From positions 6,805,001 to 6,869,000 of the forward strand of contig NZ_JAJOZB010000001.1 of NCBI RefSeq assembly GCF_023701745.1: a DNA stretch of 64,000 bases, given 5' to 3'. Below, one piece after another: positions 17,361 through 25,972 of this stretch. A program made the position numbers and the translations under genes. Source of the stretch: Streptomyces sp. RKAG293. Lineage in GTDB: Bacteria > Actinomycetota > Actinomycetes > Streptomycetales > Streptomycetaceae. Below the pieces are notes generated by a model. It made no database searches. It saw nothing but the letters and a program-made list of their open reading frames with translations, and had not been told where the DNA came from. Each line of letters opens with the position of its first letter. Position 1 is the first letter of the stretch.

Positions 17361-18667
17361 TGGTCTCCCCTTACCCCAGGCTCTCGCGGTGCGCGGCCGC
17401 GATCGGCGCCGCGCTCGCCCTGCTGGCGGCCGGCTGCTCCGGGGGCGGCGGTGCCTCCGACGACGGGCGGATCACGCTCCGCTTCCAGAGCCTGGCCTGG
17501 CAGCAGGACTCCGTCGCCGCCAACAAGCAGCTCGTGGCCGAGTGGAACCGCACCCACCCCGACGTCCGGGTCGAGTACGTGCAGGGGAGCTGGGACAGCG
17601 TCCACGACCAGCTCCTCACCTCCTTCGAGGGCGGGGAGGCGCCGGACATCATCCATGACGCGTCCGACGACCTCGCGGACTTCGCGTACGGCGGCGACCT
17701 CGCCGAGCTCGGCGGCCTGCTGCCCGCGACGCTGCGCGACGCGATCCCCGGCGCCTCCTGGCAGACCACGACCTTCGGCAAGGGCGTCTACGGAGTGCCG
17801 TTCCTCCAGGAACCGCGCATGATCATCGCCAATCGCGCCCTGCTGGTGAAGTCCGGCGTCCGGATCCCGACCGCCGACACCCCCTGGACGTGGGAGGAGT
17901 TCCAGCAGTCCGCGAAGAAGCTGACCGGCAACGGGACCTACGGGGTCGCCTGGCCGCTCAAGGAGCCGGTCAGCTCGACCCTCAACCTCTCGCTGTCCAC
18001 CGGCGGACAGATCTTCCAGCGGGGCGCCGACGGCAAGGTCACCGTCCGGTTCGACGCCGCCGACCAGGCCGTACCGCGGGCCATCCACGACATGGTCGAC
18101 ACCGACCACAGCGCAGCGCGCACCACGCTCGGCATGGGTGGCTCCGACACCCTCCCCGGCTTCTTCGGCGGCAAGTACGCCATGGTCCCACTGGGGTTCT
18201 CCTACCGTCAGCAGATCCAGCAGCAGGCCCCGAAGGGCTTCGACTGGATCGTGCTCCCCGCCCCCATGGGACCCGATGGCAACCGCGCGCAGGGCGTCAG
18301 CCCGCAGACCCTGTCCGTCTCGGAGGACTGCGCGCACAAGAAGGAGGCCGTGCGGTTCATCGACTTCCTGTTGCGCACCGACAACGTGGTCCGGCTCGCC
18401 AAGGGCGACTGGATGCTCCCCACCGCCACGGCCGCCCTGCGCGACCCGGCCCTGCACACGGATCGGAACGGCTGGTCCACCGGCACCGCGCTGGCCCCCT
18501 ACCTCCGCTCCGCGCCGGCCCAGTCCGTGCGCGGCTACCCGGAGTGGAAGGACAAGGTCGCCACGCCCGCCTTCCAGGAGTACTACAGCGGCGCCATCGG
18601 CCTCGACGAACTCCGCCACCGTCTGGTGACCGACGGCAACCGCGTCCTGGCCCGCTACCAGCGGTAG
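17360..18667 (+). CDS. Extracellular sugar-binding lipoprotein of the ABC importer
   Basis: A 435-residue family 1 solute-binding protein. Residues 1 to about 25 form a lipoprotein signal (positive start, hydrophobic core, lipobox LAAGC), so it is anchored outside the membrane. The mature protein has the family's LVAEWNRTHPDVRVEYVQGS and FEGGEAPDIIHD segments and a VPFLQEPRMIIANRALL hinge region. Its sugar is not predictable. The ATG at 17360 overlaps the permease stop (TGATG). The gene order permease-permease-binding protein is reversed compared with most CUT1 operons, where the binding protein comes first and is made in excess. Confidence 0.92.
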   Translation: MVSPYPRLSRCAAAIGAALALLAAGCSGGGGASDDGRITLRFQSLAWQQDSVAANKQLVAEWNRTHPDVRVEYVQGSWDSVHDQLLTSFEGGEAPDIIHDASDDLADFAYGGDLAELGGLLPATLRDAIPGASWQTTTFGKGVYGVPFLQEPRMIIANRALLVKSGVRIPTADTPWTWEEFQQSAKKLTGNGTYGVAWPLKEPVSSTLNLSLSTGGQIFQRGADGKVTVRFDAADQAVPRAIHDMVDTDHSAARTTLGMGGSDTLPGFFGGKYAMVPLGFSYRQQIQQQAPKGFDWIVLPAPMGPDGNRAQGVSPQTLSVSEDCAHKKEAVRFIDFLLRTDNVVRLAKGDWMLPTATAALRDPALHTDRNGWSTGTALAPYLRSAPAQSVRGYPEWKDKVATPAFQEYYSGAIGLDELRHRLVTDGNRVLARYQR

Positions 18668-18678
18668 GTCTGGCCGGC

Positions 18679-19944
18679 TCAGACGGCGCCGCGCAGTTCG
18701 CCCGCCGTGACGACCCGCAGGAACGGCGGGATCGTGGCCGCGACGGCGGCGGCGAAGACGAGGAAGGCGACCCGTATCCCGAACCCTTCGGCGAGGACGC
18801 CGATCAGCCCGGCGCCCAGCGGCATGGCGCCCCAGCTCAGCAGGCGGGCAGCGCTGCTGAACCGGCCCATGATCGCGTCCGGCACGATGTTCTGGGCGAT
18901 GAGCCGGGCGTTGACCGACCAGAGGGTGCCGCCCATGCCGCCGAGGAAGGCGGCGGCCGCGACGGCCCACAGGCTGTTGGTGAGGACCGGGACGGCCATC
19001 ATCACCAGCGTGCTGACGAGGTCGGCGAACATCGCCCAGCGGTGGCCGAGCAGCCGGTTCACCCGGCCGACGGTGAGCGCGCCGACCAGGCCGCCGACCC
19101 CGAGCGCGCTGAGCACGACGCCGTACTCCCGCGGTGACAGCCCCAGCAGCTCCTTGGCGATGAGCGGCATGAGGGCCAGCCAGGCGCCCCAACTCGCGCA
19201 CAGCACCGTCAGGATGAGCGCCATGGTGCGCAGCAGCCGGTGGCGCCAGAGGTAGCGCAGCCCTTCGGTGAACTGCCGGCCGGCGCCCGCCGGTACGCTC
19301 CCGGGCGCCGCCGCCGTCCGCACCGCGCGGAACCGGCCGGTGAGCAGCAGCAGGACCAGGGCGGCCGCCAGATACGCGACCCACGTGGTGCCGAGCGCGA
19401 CGCCGGTGCCGGCGGCCAGGAGCAGCCCGCCGACGAAGGGGCCGCAGAACTCGTTGGCGGCGGTCTCGACGCCGGTGATCCAGGCGTTCGCGCGCTCACG
19501 TCCCGCGCGCGGCACGATCGCCGGGACGAGCGCCGACTCCGACGTCAGCGCGATCACCTCGGCGATGCCGAGCACGGTCCCGGCGGTGGCCAGCGCCCAG
19601 AGCGTGACGTCCCCGGTGGCGACGATCCGCAGCAGGCAGCCGACCGCGAGCAGCCGGATCCCGTTGGCCAGCCAGAGCAGCCGGCGCCGGTCGGCGCGGT
19701 CGACGAGCACACCGACCGGGAGGGAGGCGAGCAGCCAGGGGAGCGTCAGTGTGAGGGCGACCAGGGAGACGGCGGCGGGGGAGCTGGTGATCCGGGTGGC
19801 CAGCACCGGCAGCGCGATCTTGGTGATCCCGTCCGCGAGATTGGTGATCGCGGTGAACACCAGCAGGACGACGGTGTTGCGGGTGCCCCGCGGACCGGCG
19901 GGCCGCACCGGTGTTCTGGCGGCGGGCAGGGCCTGGGTGCTCAT
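18679..19944 (-). CDS. MFS transporter (DHA3/EntS-like exporter)
   Basis: A 421-residue, 12-segment MFS protein of the drug/enterobactin exporter-like group. The loop 2-3 motif is GVLVDRADRRRLLW and the central loop motif resembles VGRVNRLLGHRWAM. The ATG at 19944 is followed by a short cytoplasmic tail. It is divergent from the CGNR regulator at 20076, which most likely controls it. A TTGACC (complement of 20018-20023) with an AATGCT hexamer 17 nt further is a plausible promoter that overlaps the operator-like repeats. Confidence 0.9.
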   Translation of the reverse strand: MSTQALPAARTPVRPAGPRGTRNTVVLLVFTAITNLADGITKIALPVLATRITSSPAAVSLVALTLTLPWLLASLPVGVLVDRADRRRLLWLANGIRLLAVGCLLRIVATGDVTLWALATAGTVLGIAEVIALTSESALVPAIVPRAGRERANAWITGVETAANEFCGPFVGGLLLAAGTGVALGTTWVAYLAAALVLLLLTGRFRAVRTAAAPGSVPAGAGRQFTEGLRYLWRHRLLRTMALILTVLCASWGAWLALMPLIAKELLGLSPREYGVVLSALGVGGLVGALTVGRVNRLLGHRWAMFADLVSTLVMMAVPVLTNSLWAVAAAAFLGGMGGTLWSVNARLIAQNIVPDAIMGRFSSAARLLSWGAMPLGAGLIGVLAEGFGIRVAFLVFAAAVAATIPPFLRVVTAGELRGAV

Positions 19945-19954
19945 GGAAGATCCC

Positions 19955-20038
19955 CTAACCGTCTAACACGTTTACTGGTTGAGCGCATCGATGAAGCATT
20001 CCATGGGCCACCGAACCGGTCAAGCGGTTAGCCGGTTA
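19955..20038. promoter_or_regulatory. Divergent operator region with AACCG/CGGTT repeats
   Basis: Two clusters are visible between the MFS and CGNR genes. The first is TAACC (19956-19960) with GGTT (19977-19980). The second is AACCG (20014-20018), CGGTT (20025-20029) and CCGGTT (20032-20037), where AACCG and CGGTT form an inverted repeat with a 6-nt spacer. The second cluster overlaps the likely MFS -35 element. This fits repression by the adjacent CGNR regulator; it is inferred from position. Confidence 0.5.
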
Positions 20039-20075
20039 CTTCCGCGGTAGGCTGGTGTCCTCCAGGAGGTGGCCC

Positions 20076-20630
20076 GTGATCGAAGCACCGTCCTCGGCCC
20101 AGCTGGTCGAGGCGTTCGCCAACACCGTCGACGTGGAGCTCGGCACCGACGACCTCGCCGCGCCCGGTGAGCTCGCCGGCTGGCTGGCGGACCGGGGGCT
20201 GCTCGAAGCCGGCGGCCCGCTCTCCGCCGCCGATCACGAGCTCGGTCTGCGGCTGCGCGCCGGTATCCGCGAGGAGCTGGGCGTCCATGTGGGCGACGCC
20301 CCGGACCCGGACCTGCTCCGCGCCGCCGATGAGGCGTTGCGCGAACTCCCGCTGCTGAGCACCGTCCGGCGCGGCCCGTCGGCCGCCCTGCTCCCGGCGC
20401 CGGAACTGCCGCCCGCCAGGAAGGCGCTGGCGCTGATCGCCGTCGCCTGGACCGAACTGGTCATCACCGGCGAGGCCGCCCGCCTCAAGCGCTGCGCCGA
20501 GCACGCCTGCGCCTGGGTCTTCTGGGACGTCTCCAAGAACCGCAGCCGCCGCTGGTGCTCCATGCGCGTCTGCGGCAACCGCACCAAGGCACGGCGGTAC
20601 GCGGCCAAGCACGCCGCCACCGCCGGCTGA
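20076..20630 (+). CDS. ABATE/CGNR zinc-finger transcriptional regulator
   Basis: A 184-residue regulator. Residues 1 to about 130 form the ABATE ligand-binding domain and the C-terminal 45 residues form the CGNR zinc finger: CAEHACAWVFWDVSKNRSRR, then WCSMRVCGNRTKARRY, with four cysteines and the CGNR signature itself. These proteins are thought to be stress-responsive DNA-binding regulators. The GTG at 20076 has AGGAGG at 6 nt; the longer in-frame start at 20055 has none. It is divergent from an MFS exporter with shared operator-like repeats, suggesting ligand-induced export. Confidence 0.92.
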   Translation: MIEAPSSAQLVEAFANTVDVELGTDDLAAPGELAGWLADRGLLEAGGPLSAADHELGLRLRAGIREELGVHVGDAPDPDLLRAADEALRELPLLSTVRRGPSAALLPAPELPPARKALALIAVAWTELVITGEAARLKRCAEHACAWVFWDVSKNRSRRWCSMRVCGNRTKARRYAAKHAATAG

Positions 20631-20687
20631 GAGACCGGCGGTGCCAGGGGTGCGCCGCCCATGGGCGCCGTGCGGAAAACGGCATGG

Positions 20688-20723
20688 GCCGGCCCGGTCT
20701 CCCCCGTGAGAGACCGGGCCGGC
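20688..20723. terminator. Bidirectional terminator between CGNR and MMPL genes
   Basis: GCCGGCCCGGTCTC (20688-20701) pairs perfectly with GAGACCGGGCCGGC (20710-20723), a 14-bp stem with an 8-nt loop. It sits in the 109-bp gap between the stops of two convergent genes and can serve both. Confidence 0.85.
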
Positions 20724-20739
20724 AGTGAGCGGGAGAAGG

Positions 20740-23016
20740 TCAGACGCGGGCCGCGTCGTACTCCTCTGCGGGGCGGGCGGCCGGGGCCGGCGCCGGCGGG
20801 GCCAGTACGGCCTCGTCGTGGGTCATGTCCGGCAGCCAGCCGAGCCACTTGGGCAGGTACCAGTTGCGCTCGCCGAGCAGGGCCATGACGGCGGGGAGCA
20901 GGACCCCGCGGATGACGGTCGCGTCGATGAGGACGGCCACCGCCAGGCCGACGCCCATCTGCTTCATGCTCTGCATGGAGAGCGTTCCGAAGATGGCGAA
21001 CACCGCGACCATGATGACCGCCGCGCTGGTGACGACGCCCGCCGTGGTGGTGATGCCGTGCTGGATGGCGCTCTGGGTGCTGAGGCCGCGCATCTTGGCC
21101 TCACGGATCCGGGAGACCACGAAGACGTGGTAGTCCATGCTCAGCCCGAACAGGATCACGAAGAGGAAGAGCGGCAGCCAGGCGACGACCGCGCCCGTTC
21201 CCGTGGCACCGACCAGTCCCGCGCCCCAGCCGTGCTGGAAGACGGCGGCGAGGACACCGTAGGCCGCGCCCACCGACAGCAGGTTGAGGACGATGGAGGT
21301 GGCGGCGATGGTGAGGGAGCGGAAGGACAGCAGCATCAGGAGGAAGGCGAAGACGATCACGAAGGCGAAGACCGGCGGGACGCTGCTCGTGATCTTGTTG
21401 GTGAAGTCCATCGAGCCGGCCGTCTGACCGGTGATGGGCGCTTCGAGCCCCGGGACCTTGCCGAGCGTGTCCGGCCGTACCTCGTCCCGCAGTTGGACCA
21501 GCCCGGCCTCGGCCTTCGTCTTGTCCGTGCCACCCGCCAGCGGGACGTCGATCTGCGCGATGTTCTCCTTGGCGTGGACGACCACGGTGACCGGGCCCTT
21601 GCTGGCGCCCTTCGAGACGGCCTCGGCGCGGAAGTCCTCGATCGCCTGCTTGACGGGCGCCGCGTTGATGTCGTCGGCCTTGACGACCACGTGCGCCGGG
21701 TCGGGGCCGCCGGGGAACGCCACGTTGATGCGGTCGTAGGTCTGGATGATCGGCAGGCCGTCGCCGAGCTCCTGGTTCATCGTGAGGTTCGCGGTGTGCA
21801 GCCCGAGCGCCGGGGAGGCGATGAGGATCAGTGCGCCGCCCGCGATGACGGTGGCGGTCTTCGGGTTGCGCAGCACGGGGGTGAGAACGGCCGTCCAGAA
21901 GCGGCTGTTGCTCGTGGCGGAGCGCTGGGAGGTGTTCTTCCGGGCGCGGTTGAGGAACGGGAGCCGGCCCTTCTCGACCCGGTGGCCGAGCAGCGAGAGC
22001 AGGGCGGGAAGGACGGTCACGGAGCCGAACATGGCGACCGCGACGACCATCATGGTGGCCACACCCATGGCCTTGAAGTCCGCGATGCCGGTGAAGAGCA
22101 TGCCGGCCATCGCGACGATCACGGTGATGCCGGAGATGAGGATGGCGCGGCCGGACGTCGCCGAGGCGATCTTGATGGCGGTCTGCGCATCGTGTCCCGC
22201 GGCCCGCTCCTCACGCTCGCGGCGCAGGTAGAACAGGCAGTAGTCGACGCCGACGGCCAGACCGACCAGCAGCATCACGGAGTTGGCGGTGTCGCTCATC
22301 GGCACCAGGTGGCTGACGACGGCGACCAGACCGGTGGTCGCCACGAAGGCGGTCACCGCGAGGAGGACCGGCAGCAGGGCGGCGACCAGCGCGCCGAAGG
22401 CGATCAGCAGGATGCCGAGCGCGACCGGGACCGCGGAGAACTCGGCGGTCTTGAAGTCGTCGCCGAACGCGTCACCGAGCACCTTCTCGGAGCTCGCGTC
22501 GCCGAACTCCTCGATCCGCAGGTCCTGGTACTTGGCCTGGGTGCCCGCCACCGCGTCGGTGACCTTGGTGACGCGGTCGTCGGCGGTCTCCTTCTCGCCG
22601 GTCATCTCGAACCGGACCAGTGCGGATTTCTGGTCCGCGGAGATCGCCTTGGTGTCGTAGGGCGAGCTGATGTTGGTGGTCTGGCCGGTGCCCTTGACCG
22701 CGGCTATGACCGCGTCCACGGCGGTGTGGACCGCGGGGTCCGCGACCGTGCCGCCGGACTTGACCTGGATGAGCACCATCTCGCCGGCAGCACCCTTGAT
22801 GCCCGCGTCGTCGATGATCCCCGCCGCCTGGCTGACCTCACCCGGCAGGCCCTCCTCCTGGCTGGCGTCGACCCGGCCGGCCATCTGTCCGATGGCGAGC
22901 GCGAGGACCACGAAGACCAACCAGCCGATGACGGCCGTCCAGCGGTGCCGGGCGCTCCAGCCACCCATTGCCGCAGCGATTCCCATTTTGCTGCCGTGTG
23001 CGCGTCCGCGACTCAC
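20740..23016 (-). CDS. MMPL-family RND transporter
   Basis: A 758-residue inner-membrane transporter with two RND halves. Each half has one membrane segment, a large extracellular domain and a bundle of about five segments. Typical motifs are VGVDYCLFYLRREREE in the first half and GLSMDYHVFVVSRIREA in the second; the GxxxDY Tyr-Asp pair is part of the proton path in MmpL proteins. Relatives export lipids, antibiotics or siderophores; the cargo here is unknown. The GTG at 23016 has GAGGGGG at 4 to 5 nt. It is divergent from the beta-helix gene and has no adjacent regulator, only hairpins in its leader. Confidence 0.92.
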   Translation of the reverse strand: MSRGRAHGSKMGIAAAMGGWSARHRWTAVIGWLVFVVLALAIGQMAGRVDASQEEGLPGEVSQAAGIIDDAGIKGAAGEMVLIQVKSGGTVADPAVHTAVDAVIAAVKGTGQTTNISSPYDTKAISADQKSALVRFEMTGEKETADDRVTKVTDAVAGTQAKYQDLRIEEFGDASSEKVLGDAFGDDFKTAEFSAVPVALGILLIAFGALVAALLPVLLAVTAFVATTGLVAVVSHLVPMSDTANSVMLLVGLAVGVDYCLFYLRREREERAAGHDAQTAIKIASATSGRAILISGITVIVAMAGMLFTGIADFKAMGVATMMVVAVAMFGSVTVLPALLSLLGHRVEKGRLPFLNRARKNTSQRSATSNSRFWTAVLTPVLRNPKTATVIAGGALILIASPALGLHTANLTMNQELGDGLPIIQTYDRINVAFPGGPDPAHVVVKADDINAAPVKQAIEDFRAEAVSKGASKGPVTVVVHAKENIAQIDVPLAGGTDKTKAEAGLVQLRDEVRPDTLGKVPGLEAPITGQTAGSMDFTNKITSSVPPVFAFVIVFAFLLMLLSFRSLTIAATSIVLNLLSVGAAYGVLAAVFQHGWGAGLVGATGTGAVVAWLPLFLFVILFGLSMDYHVFVVSRIREAKMRGLSTQSAIQHGITTTAGVVTSAAVIMVAVFAIFGTLSMQSMKQMGVGLAVAVLIDATVIRGVLLPAVMALLGERNWYLPKWLGWLPDMTHDEAVLAPPAPAPAARPAEEYDAARV

Positions 23017-23337
23017 GGTTCCCCCTCGTCATGGCAGCGGCACCGCACCGCTTGCTTCACCCATGACGCTAGGGGCTGAGGGGCGGCCGACCCATCAGGC
23101 TTCCAGGTGACTTGGCGGTGGGGGTTCTCCCCCATCCAGGGGAGGCTAGCCCCACCCTCAGAGGACGCCGGTCCCTTACACCTATAAAGATCGCCTAAGG
23201 AAACCATCCTTCAGTGCTCCGATGAATCAGCCAACTTCCCCGCAATGAGGCGGTGATTGCTGCGTATTTCCTTGACCATCGGCTGTCAGTGGTCGTATGT
23301 TTCCGGCACTTACGAGGCCGATCCCACGGGAGGGACC
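23017..23337. other. 321-bp divergent intergenic region with GC-rich hairpins
   Basis: No gene is seen here. The part nearer the MMPL gene contains TGGGGG-TTCT-CCCCCA (23119-23134) and a GGGG/CCCC hairpin at 23139-23153, which would lie in the MMPL 5' leader and could be operators or an attenuator. A TATAGG-like minus-strand element lies near 23180-23186. The right part carries the beta-helix promoter. Confidence 0.4.
23272..23301 (+). promoter_or_regulatory. Promoter of the beta-helix protein gene
   Basis: TTGACC (23272-23277) and TATGTT (23296-23301) are separated by 18 nt, a good housekeeping-type promoter. Transcription would start near 23308, about 30 nt before the ATG at 23338. Confidence 0.55.
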
Positions 23338-25968
23338 ATGCCCGCACCCCTGAGGCCCGTTCGCCGCAGAGCCGCAGCCGTCTGCGCTTCGCTGGCGGCC
23401 GTCGCCGCGTTCGCCACCACCGGAATATCCCCGGCCGCCGGAGCTCCGGCGGCCGCGGCACGCGATGTCTACGTCTCCCCGGCCGGTGACGACCACGCCG
23501 CCGGCACCACCAAGCACCCCGTCCGCACCCTGGAGCACGCCCGCGACCTCGTCCGCGCCCGCGCCGGACACCTCACCGCCGATCTGACCGTCCATCTGGC
23601 ACCCGGTACCTACCGGCAGTCCAAGCCCCTCGTGCTCGACGCCCGCGACTCCGGGGGCAACGGCCACCGGGTGATCTGGGACGGCGCCGGGTCCGCGGTC
23701 ATCAGCGGGGGCCGCCAGGTGACCGGCTGGCACCAGGTCGCCGGCCGGCCCGGACTGTGGTCCGCGCCCGCGCCGAGCGGCCTCACCAACACCCGGCAGC
23801 TGTACGTCGACGGGGTGCGCGCCCAGCGCGCCCGTGGCCAGGTGCCCGTCGGACTGACCGCCACCGCCACCGGCTACACGGCCTCCGCCGGCACCCTCGC
23901 CGGCTGGCGGAACATCGGCGACGCCGAGTTCGTCTACACCAGCGGCGAATCGCTGTGGAACATCGACCGCGACGGCCTCGGCCAGTGGACCGAGCCGCGC
24001 TGCCCCATCGCCTCCGCCACCGGCACCACGATCACCATGGCCCAGCCCTGCTGGGACAATTCCAACAAACGTGTCGAGTTCCCCGACATCCCCGGCAGGA
24101 CCGTCAGCATGGTCGGCCCCGGCAAGCTCACCAACAGCGGCCACGCCTCGTACATCGAGAACGCCTACGAGCTGCTCGACCAGCCCGGCGAGTGGTACTT
24201 CGACCGCAAGGCCCACACCGTCTACTACCTCCCGCGCCCCGGCGAGGACCCGCGGCACGCGGATGTCGAGGCACCGGTCGCGCAGAAGCTGATCGACGGC
24301 GGCGGAACGGCCGCGGCGCCCCTGCACGACGTCTCCTTCCGCGGGCTGCAGTTCAGCTACGCGACCTGGCTGACCCCGTCGGGTCCCGGCGGGTTCTCCG
24401 AGATCCAGGCCGGCTACACGATCACCGGGCCGACCGGCTGGGCCACCCAGGGCCTGTGCCACTTCGTCGAGGGCGGCACCTGCCCGTTCGCCGACTGGAC
24501 GAAGATGCCGGGCAACGTCTCCCTGGCGCACAGCCGCGGAGTCGAGTTCTCCGGTGATGTCTTCGCGCATCTCGGCGCCGCCGGACTGGAGTTGGGCACC
24601 GGGACGAAGGACGCCCGGGTCAGCGGCAGCATCTTCACCGACATCTCCGGCAACGGCCTGGAGATCGGCGGGGTCGACGGCGCCGAGCCCGCCACCGGCG
24701 TCCAGGTCACCGACAACCACCTCTACGCGCTGCCCCGCGAATTCCACGGCGGGGTCGCGATCGTCAACGGCTACACCCAGCGCACCACGATCGCCCACAA
24801 CCAGATCGACCACGTCGGCTACTCCGCGATCTCACTGGGCTGGGGCGGCTGGCCCGACAAGGTCGGCTCGCCCGCGACCCCGAACAGCAGTCACGACAAC
24901 GCGGTACGCGACAACCTCATCTTCGACTACATGCAGATGCTGGACGACGGCGGCGGCATCTACACCCAGGGGCTGACCGGCACCTCGATCGCCGACGGTG
25001 AGAAGGTCACCGGCAACGTCATCCACGGCCAGTGGGGCCTGGGCAAGAGCGTCTACACCGACAACGGCTGCACGTACGAGACGGTCCAGGGCAACGTCCT
25101 GTACGGCGCCTCGTACGCCAACGTCGCCAGCCGCCACACCGACTTCCGCGACGCGCTCGGCAACAACGACCCGACGCTCGTCAAGGACAACTGGTGGGAG
25201 GAGGGCACCGGCGACGCCGACAACAAGGGACTCGTCACCACCGGCAACCGCATCATCGCCGCCCCCTCCGACGCCCCCGGGGCGATCGTCGCCAACGCGG
25301 GCCTCGAACCCGCCTACCGCGGGCTGCTGAACCGGCGGATCGGCGCACTCAGCACTCCTGAGGCACCGTCACGCGTCGGCACCAGCTCCGGCGGCACGAC
25401 CGCGCTGGTCGTCACCTTCAACCCCACCTTCGCCGACGGCGGAGCGGCCGTGACGTCCTACACGGCCCACGTGTACGACGCCGCGGGCCATGAGGCGGCG
25501 ACGGTGCCGGTCACGGCCGCGGAGTTCCGCACCCGCGGCTACCTCCGCGTCACGGGACTGCGGCCCGGTGAGCCGTACACCGTCTCCGTGAGCGCGACCA
25601 ACTCCCGTGGAAGCGGGGCGGCTTCGCTGCCGTCGAACGCTCTGGTGCCCGCCGCCGTGACGACGCTGCCCGCCGCACCCACCGGGGCGAAACTCCGCGC
25701 CCAGGCGCACGCGGCGACCGTCGTCTGGACGCCGCCGGTGGACACCGGCGCCGCCGAGGTCACGGGCTATCTGATCACCGTCTCCGACGGCCGCACGATC
25801 GAGGTCGCCGGCCGGGACGCGCTCGTCACGCAGCCGTCCGGCAAGGGGATGTTCCGCGTCATCGGCGGTCTCACCCCGGGCACCGCGTACAAGGTCACCA
25901 TCGCGGCGGTCACCGCCGCGGGAACCGGTCCTTCGGTGACCGCGAACGGCACCACACCCGCGGCCTGA
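23338..25968 (+). CDS. Secreted right-handed parallel beta-helix protein with FN3 domains
   Basis: An 876-residue exported protein. Residues 1 to about 45 are a signal peptide: an Arg-rich start (VRRRAAAV), a hydrophobic core and AAGAPAAAA before the mature RDVYVSPAGDD. The mature region has the polysaccharide-lyase-like beta-helix pattern with DNHLYAL, HNQIDHVGYSAI and RDNLIFDYMQMLDDGGGIYT repeats typical of a carbohydrate-active family. Two fibronectin type III modules follow at about 680-775 and 780-876 (AVTSYTAHVY...LRPGEPYTVSVSATN, and ITV...LTPGTAYKVTIAA). Four cysteines cluster in the helix. Probable role: extracellular polysaccharide degradation. The ATG at 23338 has GGAGGG at 4 nt. 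Confidence 0.9.
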   Translation: MPAPLRPVRRRAAAVCASLAAVAAFATTGISPAAGAPAAAARDVYVSPAGDDHAAGTTKHPVRTLEHARDLVRARAGHLTADLTVHLAPGTYRQSKPLVLDARDSGGNGHRVIWDGAGSAVISGGRQVTGWHQVAGRPGLWSAPAPSGLTNTRQLYVDGVRAQRARGQVPVGLTATATGYTASAGTLAGWRNIGDAEFVYTSGESLWNIDRDGLGQWTEPRCPIASATGTTITMAQPCWDNSNKRVEFPDIPGRTVSMVGPGKLTNSGHASYIENAYELLDQPGEWYFDRKAHTVYYLPRPGEDPRHADVEAPVAQKLIDGGGTAAAPLHDVSFRGLQFSYATWLTPSGPGGFSEIQAGYTITGPTGWATQGLCHFVEGGTCPFADWTKMPGNVSLAHSRGVEFSGDVFAHLGAAGLELGTGTKDARVSGSIFTDISGNGLEIGGVDGAEPATGVQVTDNHLYALPREFHGGVAIVNGYTQRTTIAHNQIDHVGYSAISLGWGGWPDKVGSPATPNSSHDNAVRDNLIFDYMQMLDDGGGIYTQGLTGTSIADGEKVTGNVIHGQWGLGKSVYTDNGCTYETVQGNVLYGASYANVASRHTDFRDALGNNDPTLVKDNWWEEGTGDADNKGLVTTGNRIIAAPSDAPGAIVANAGLEPAYRGLLNRRIGALSTPEAPSRVGTSSGGTTALVVTFNPTFADGGAAVTSYTAHVYDAAGHEAATVPVTAAEFRTRGYLRVTGLRPGEPYTVSVSATNSRGSGAASLPSNALVPAAVTTLPAAPTGAKLRAQAHAATVVWTPPVDTGAAEVTGYLITVSDGRTIEVAGRDALVTQPSGKGMFRVIGGLTPGTAYKVTIAAVTAAGTGPSVTANGTTPAA

Positions 25969-25972
25969 CGCG

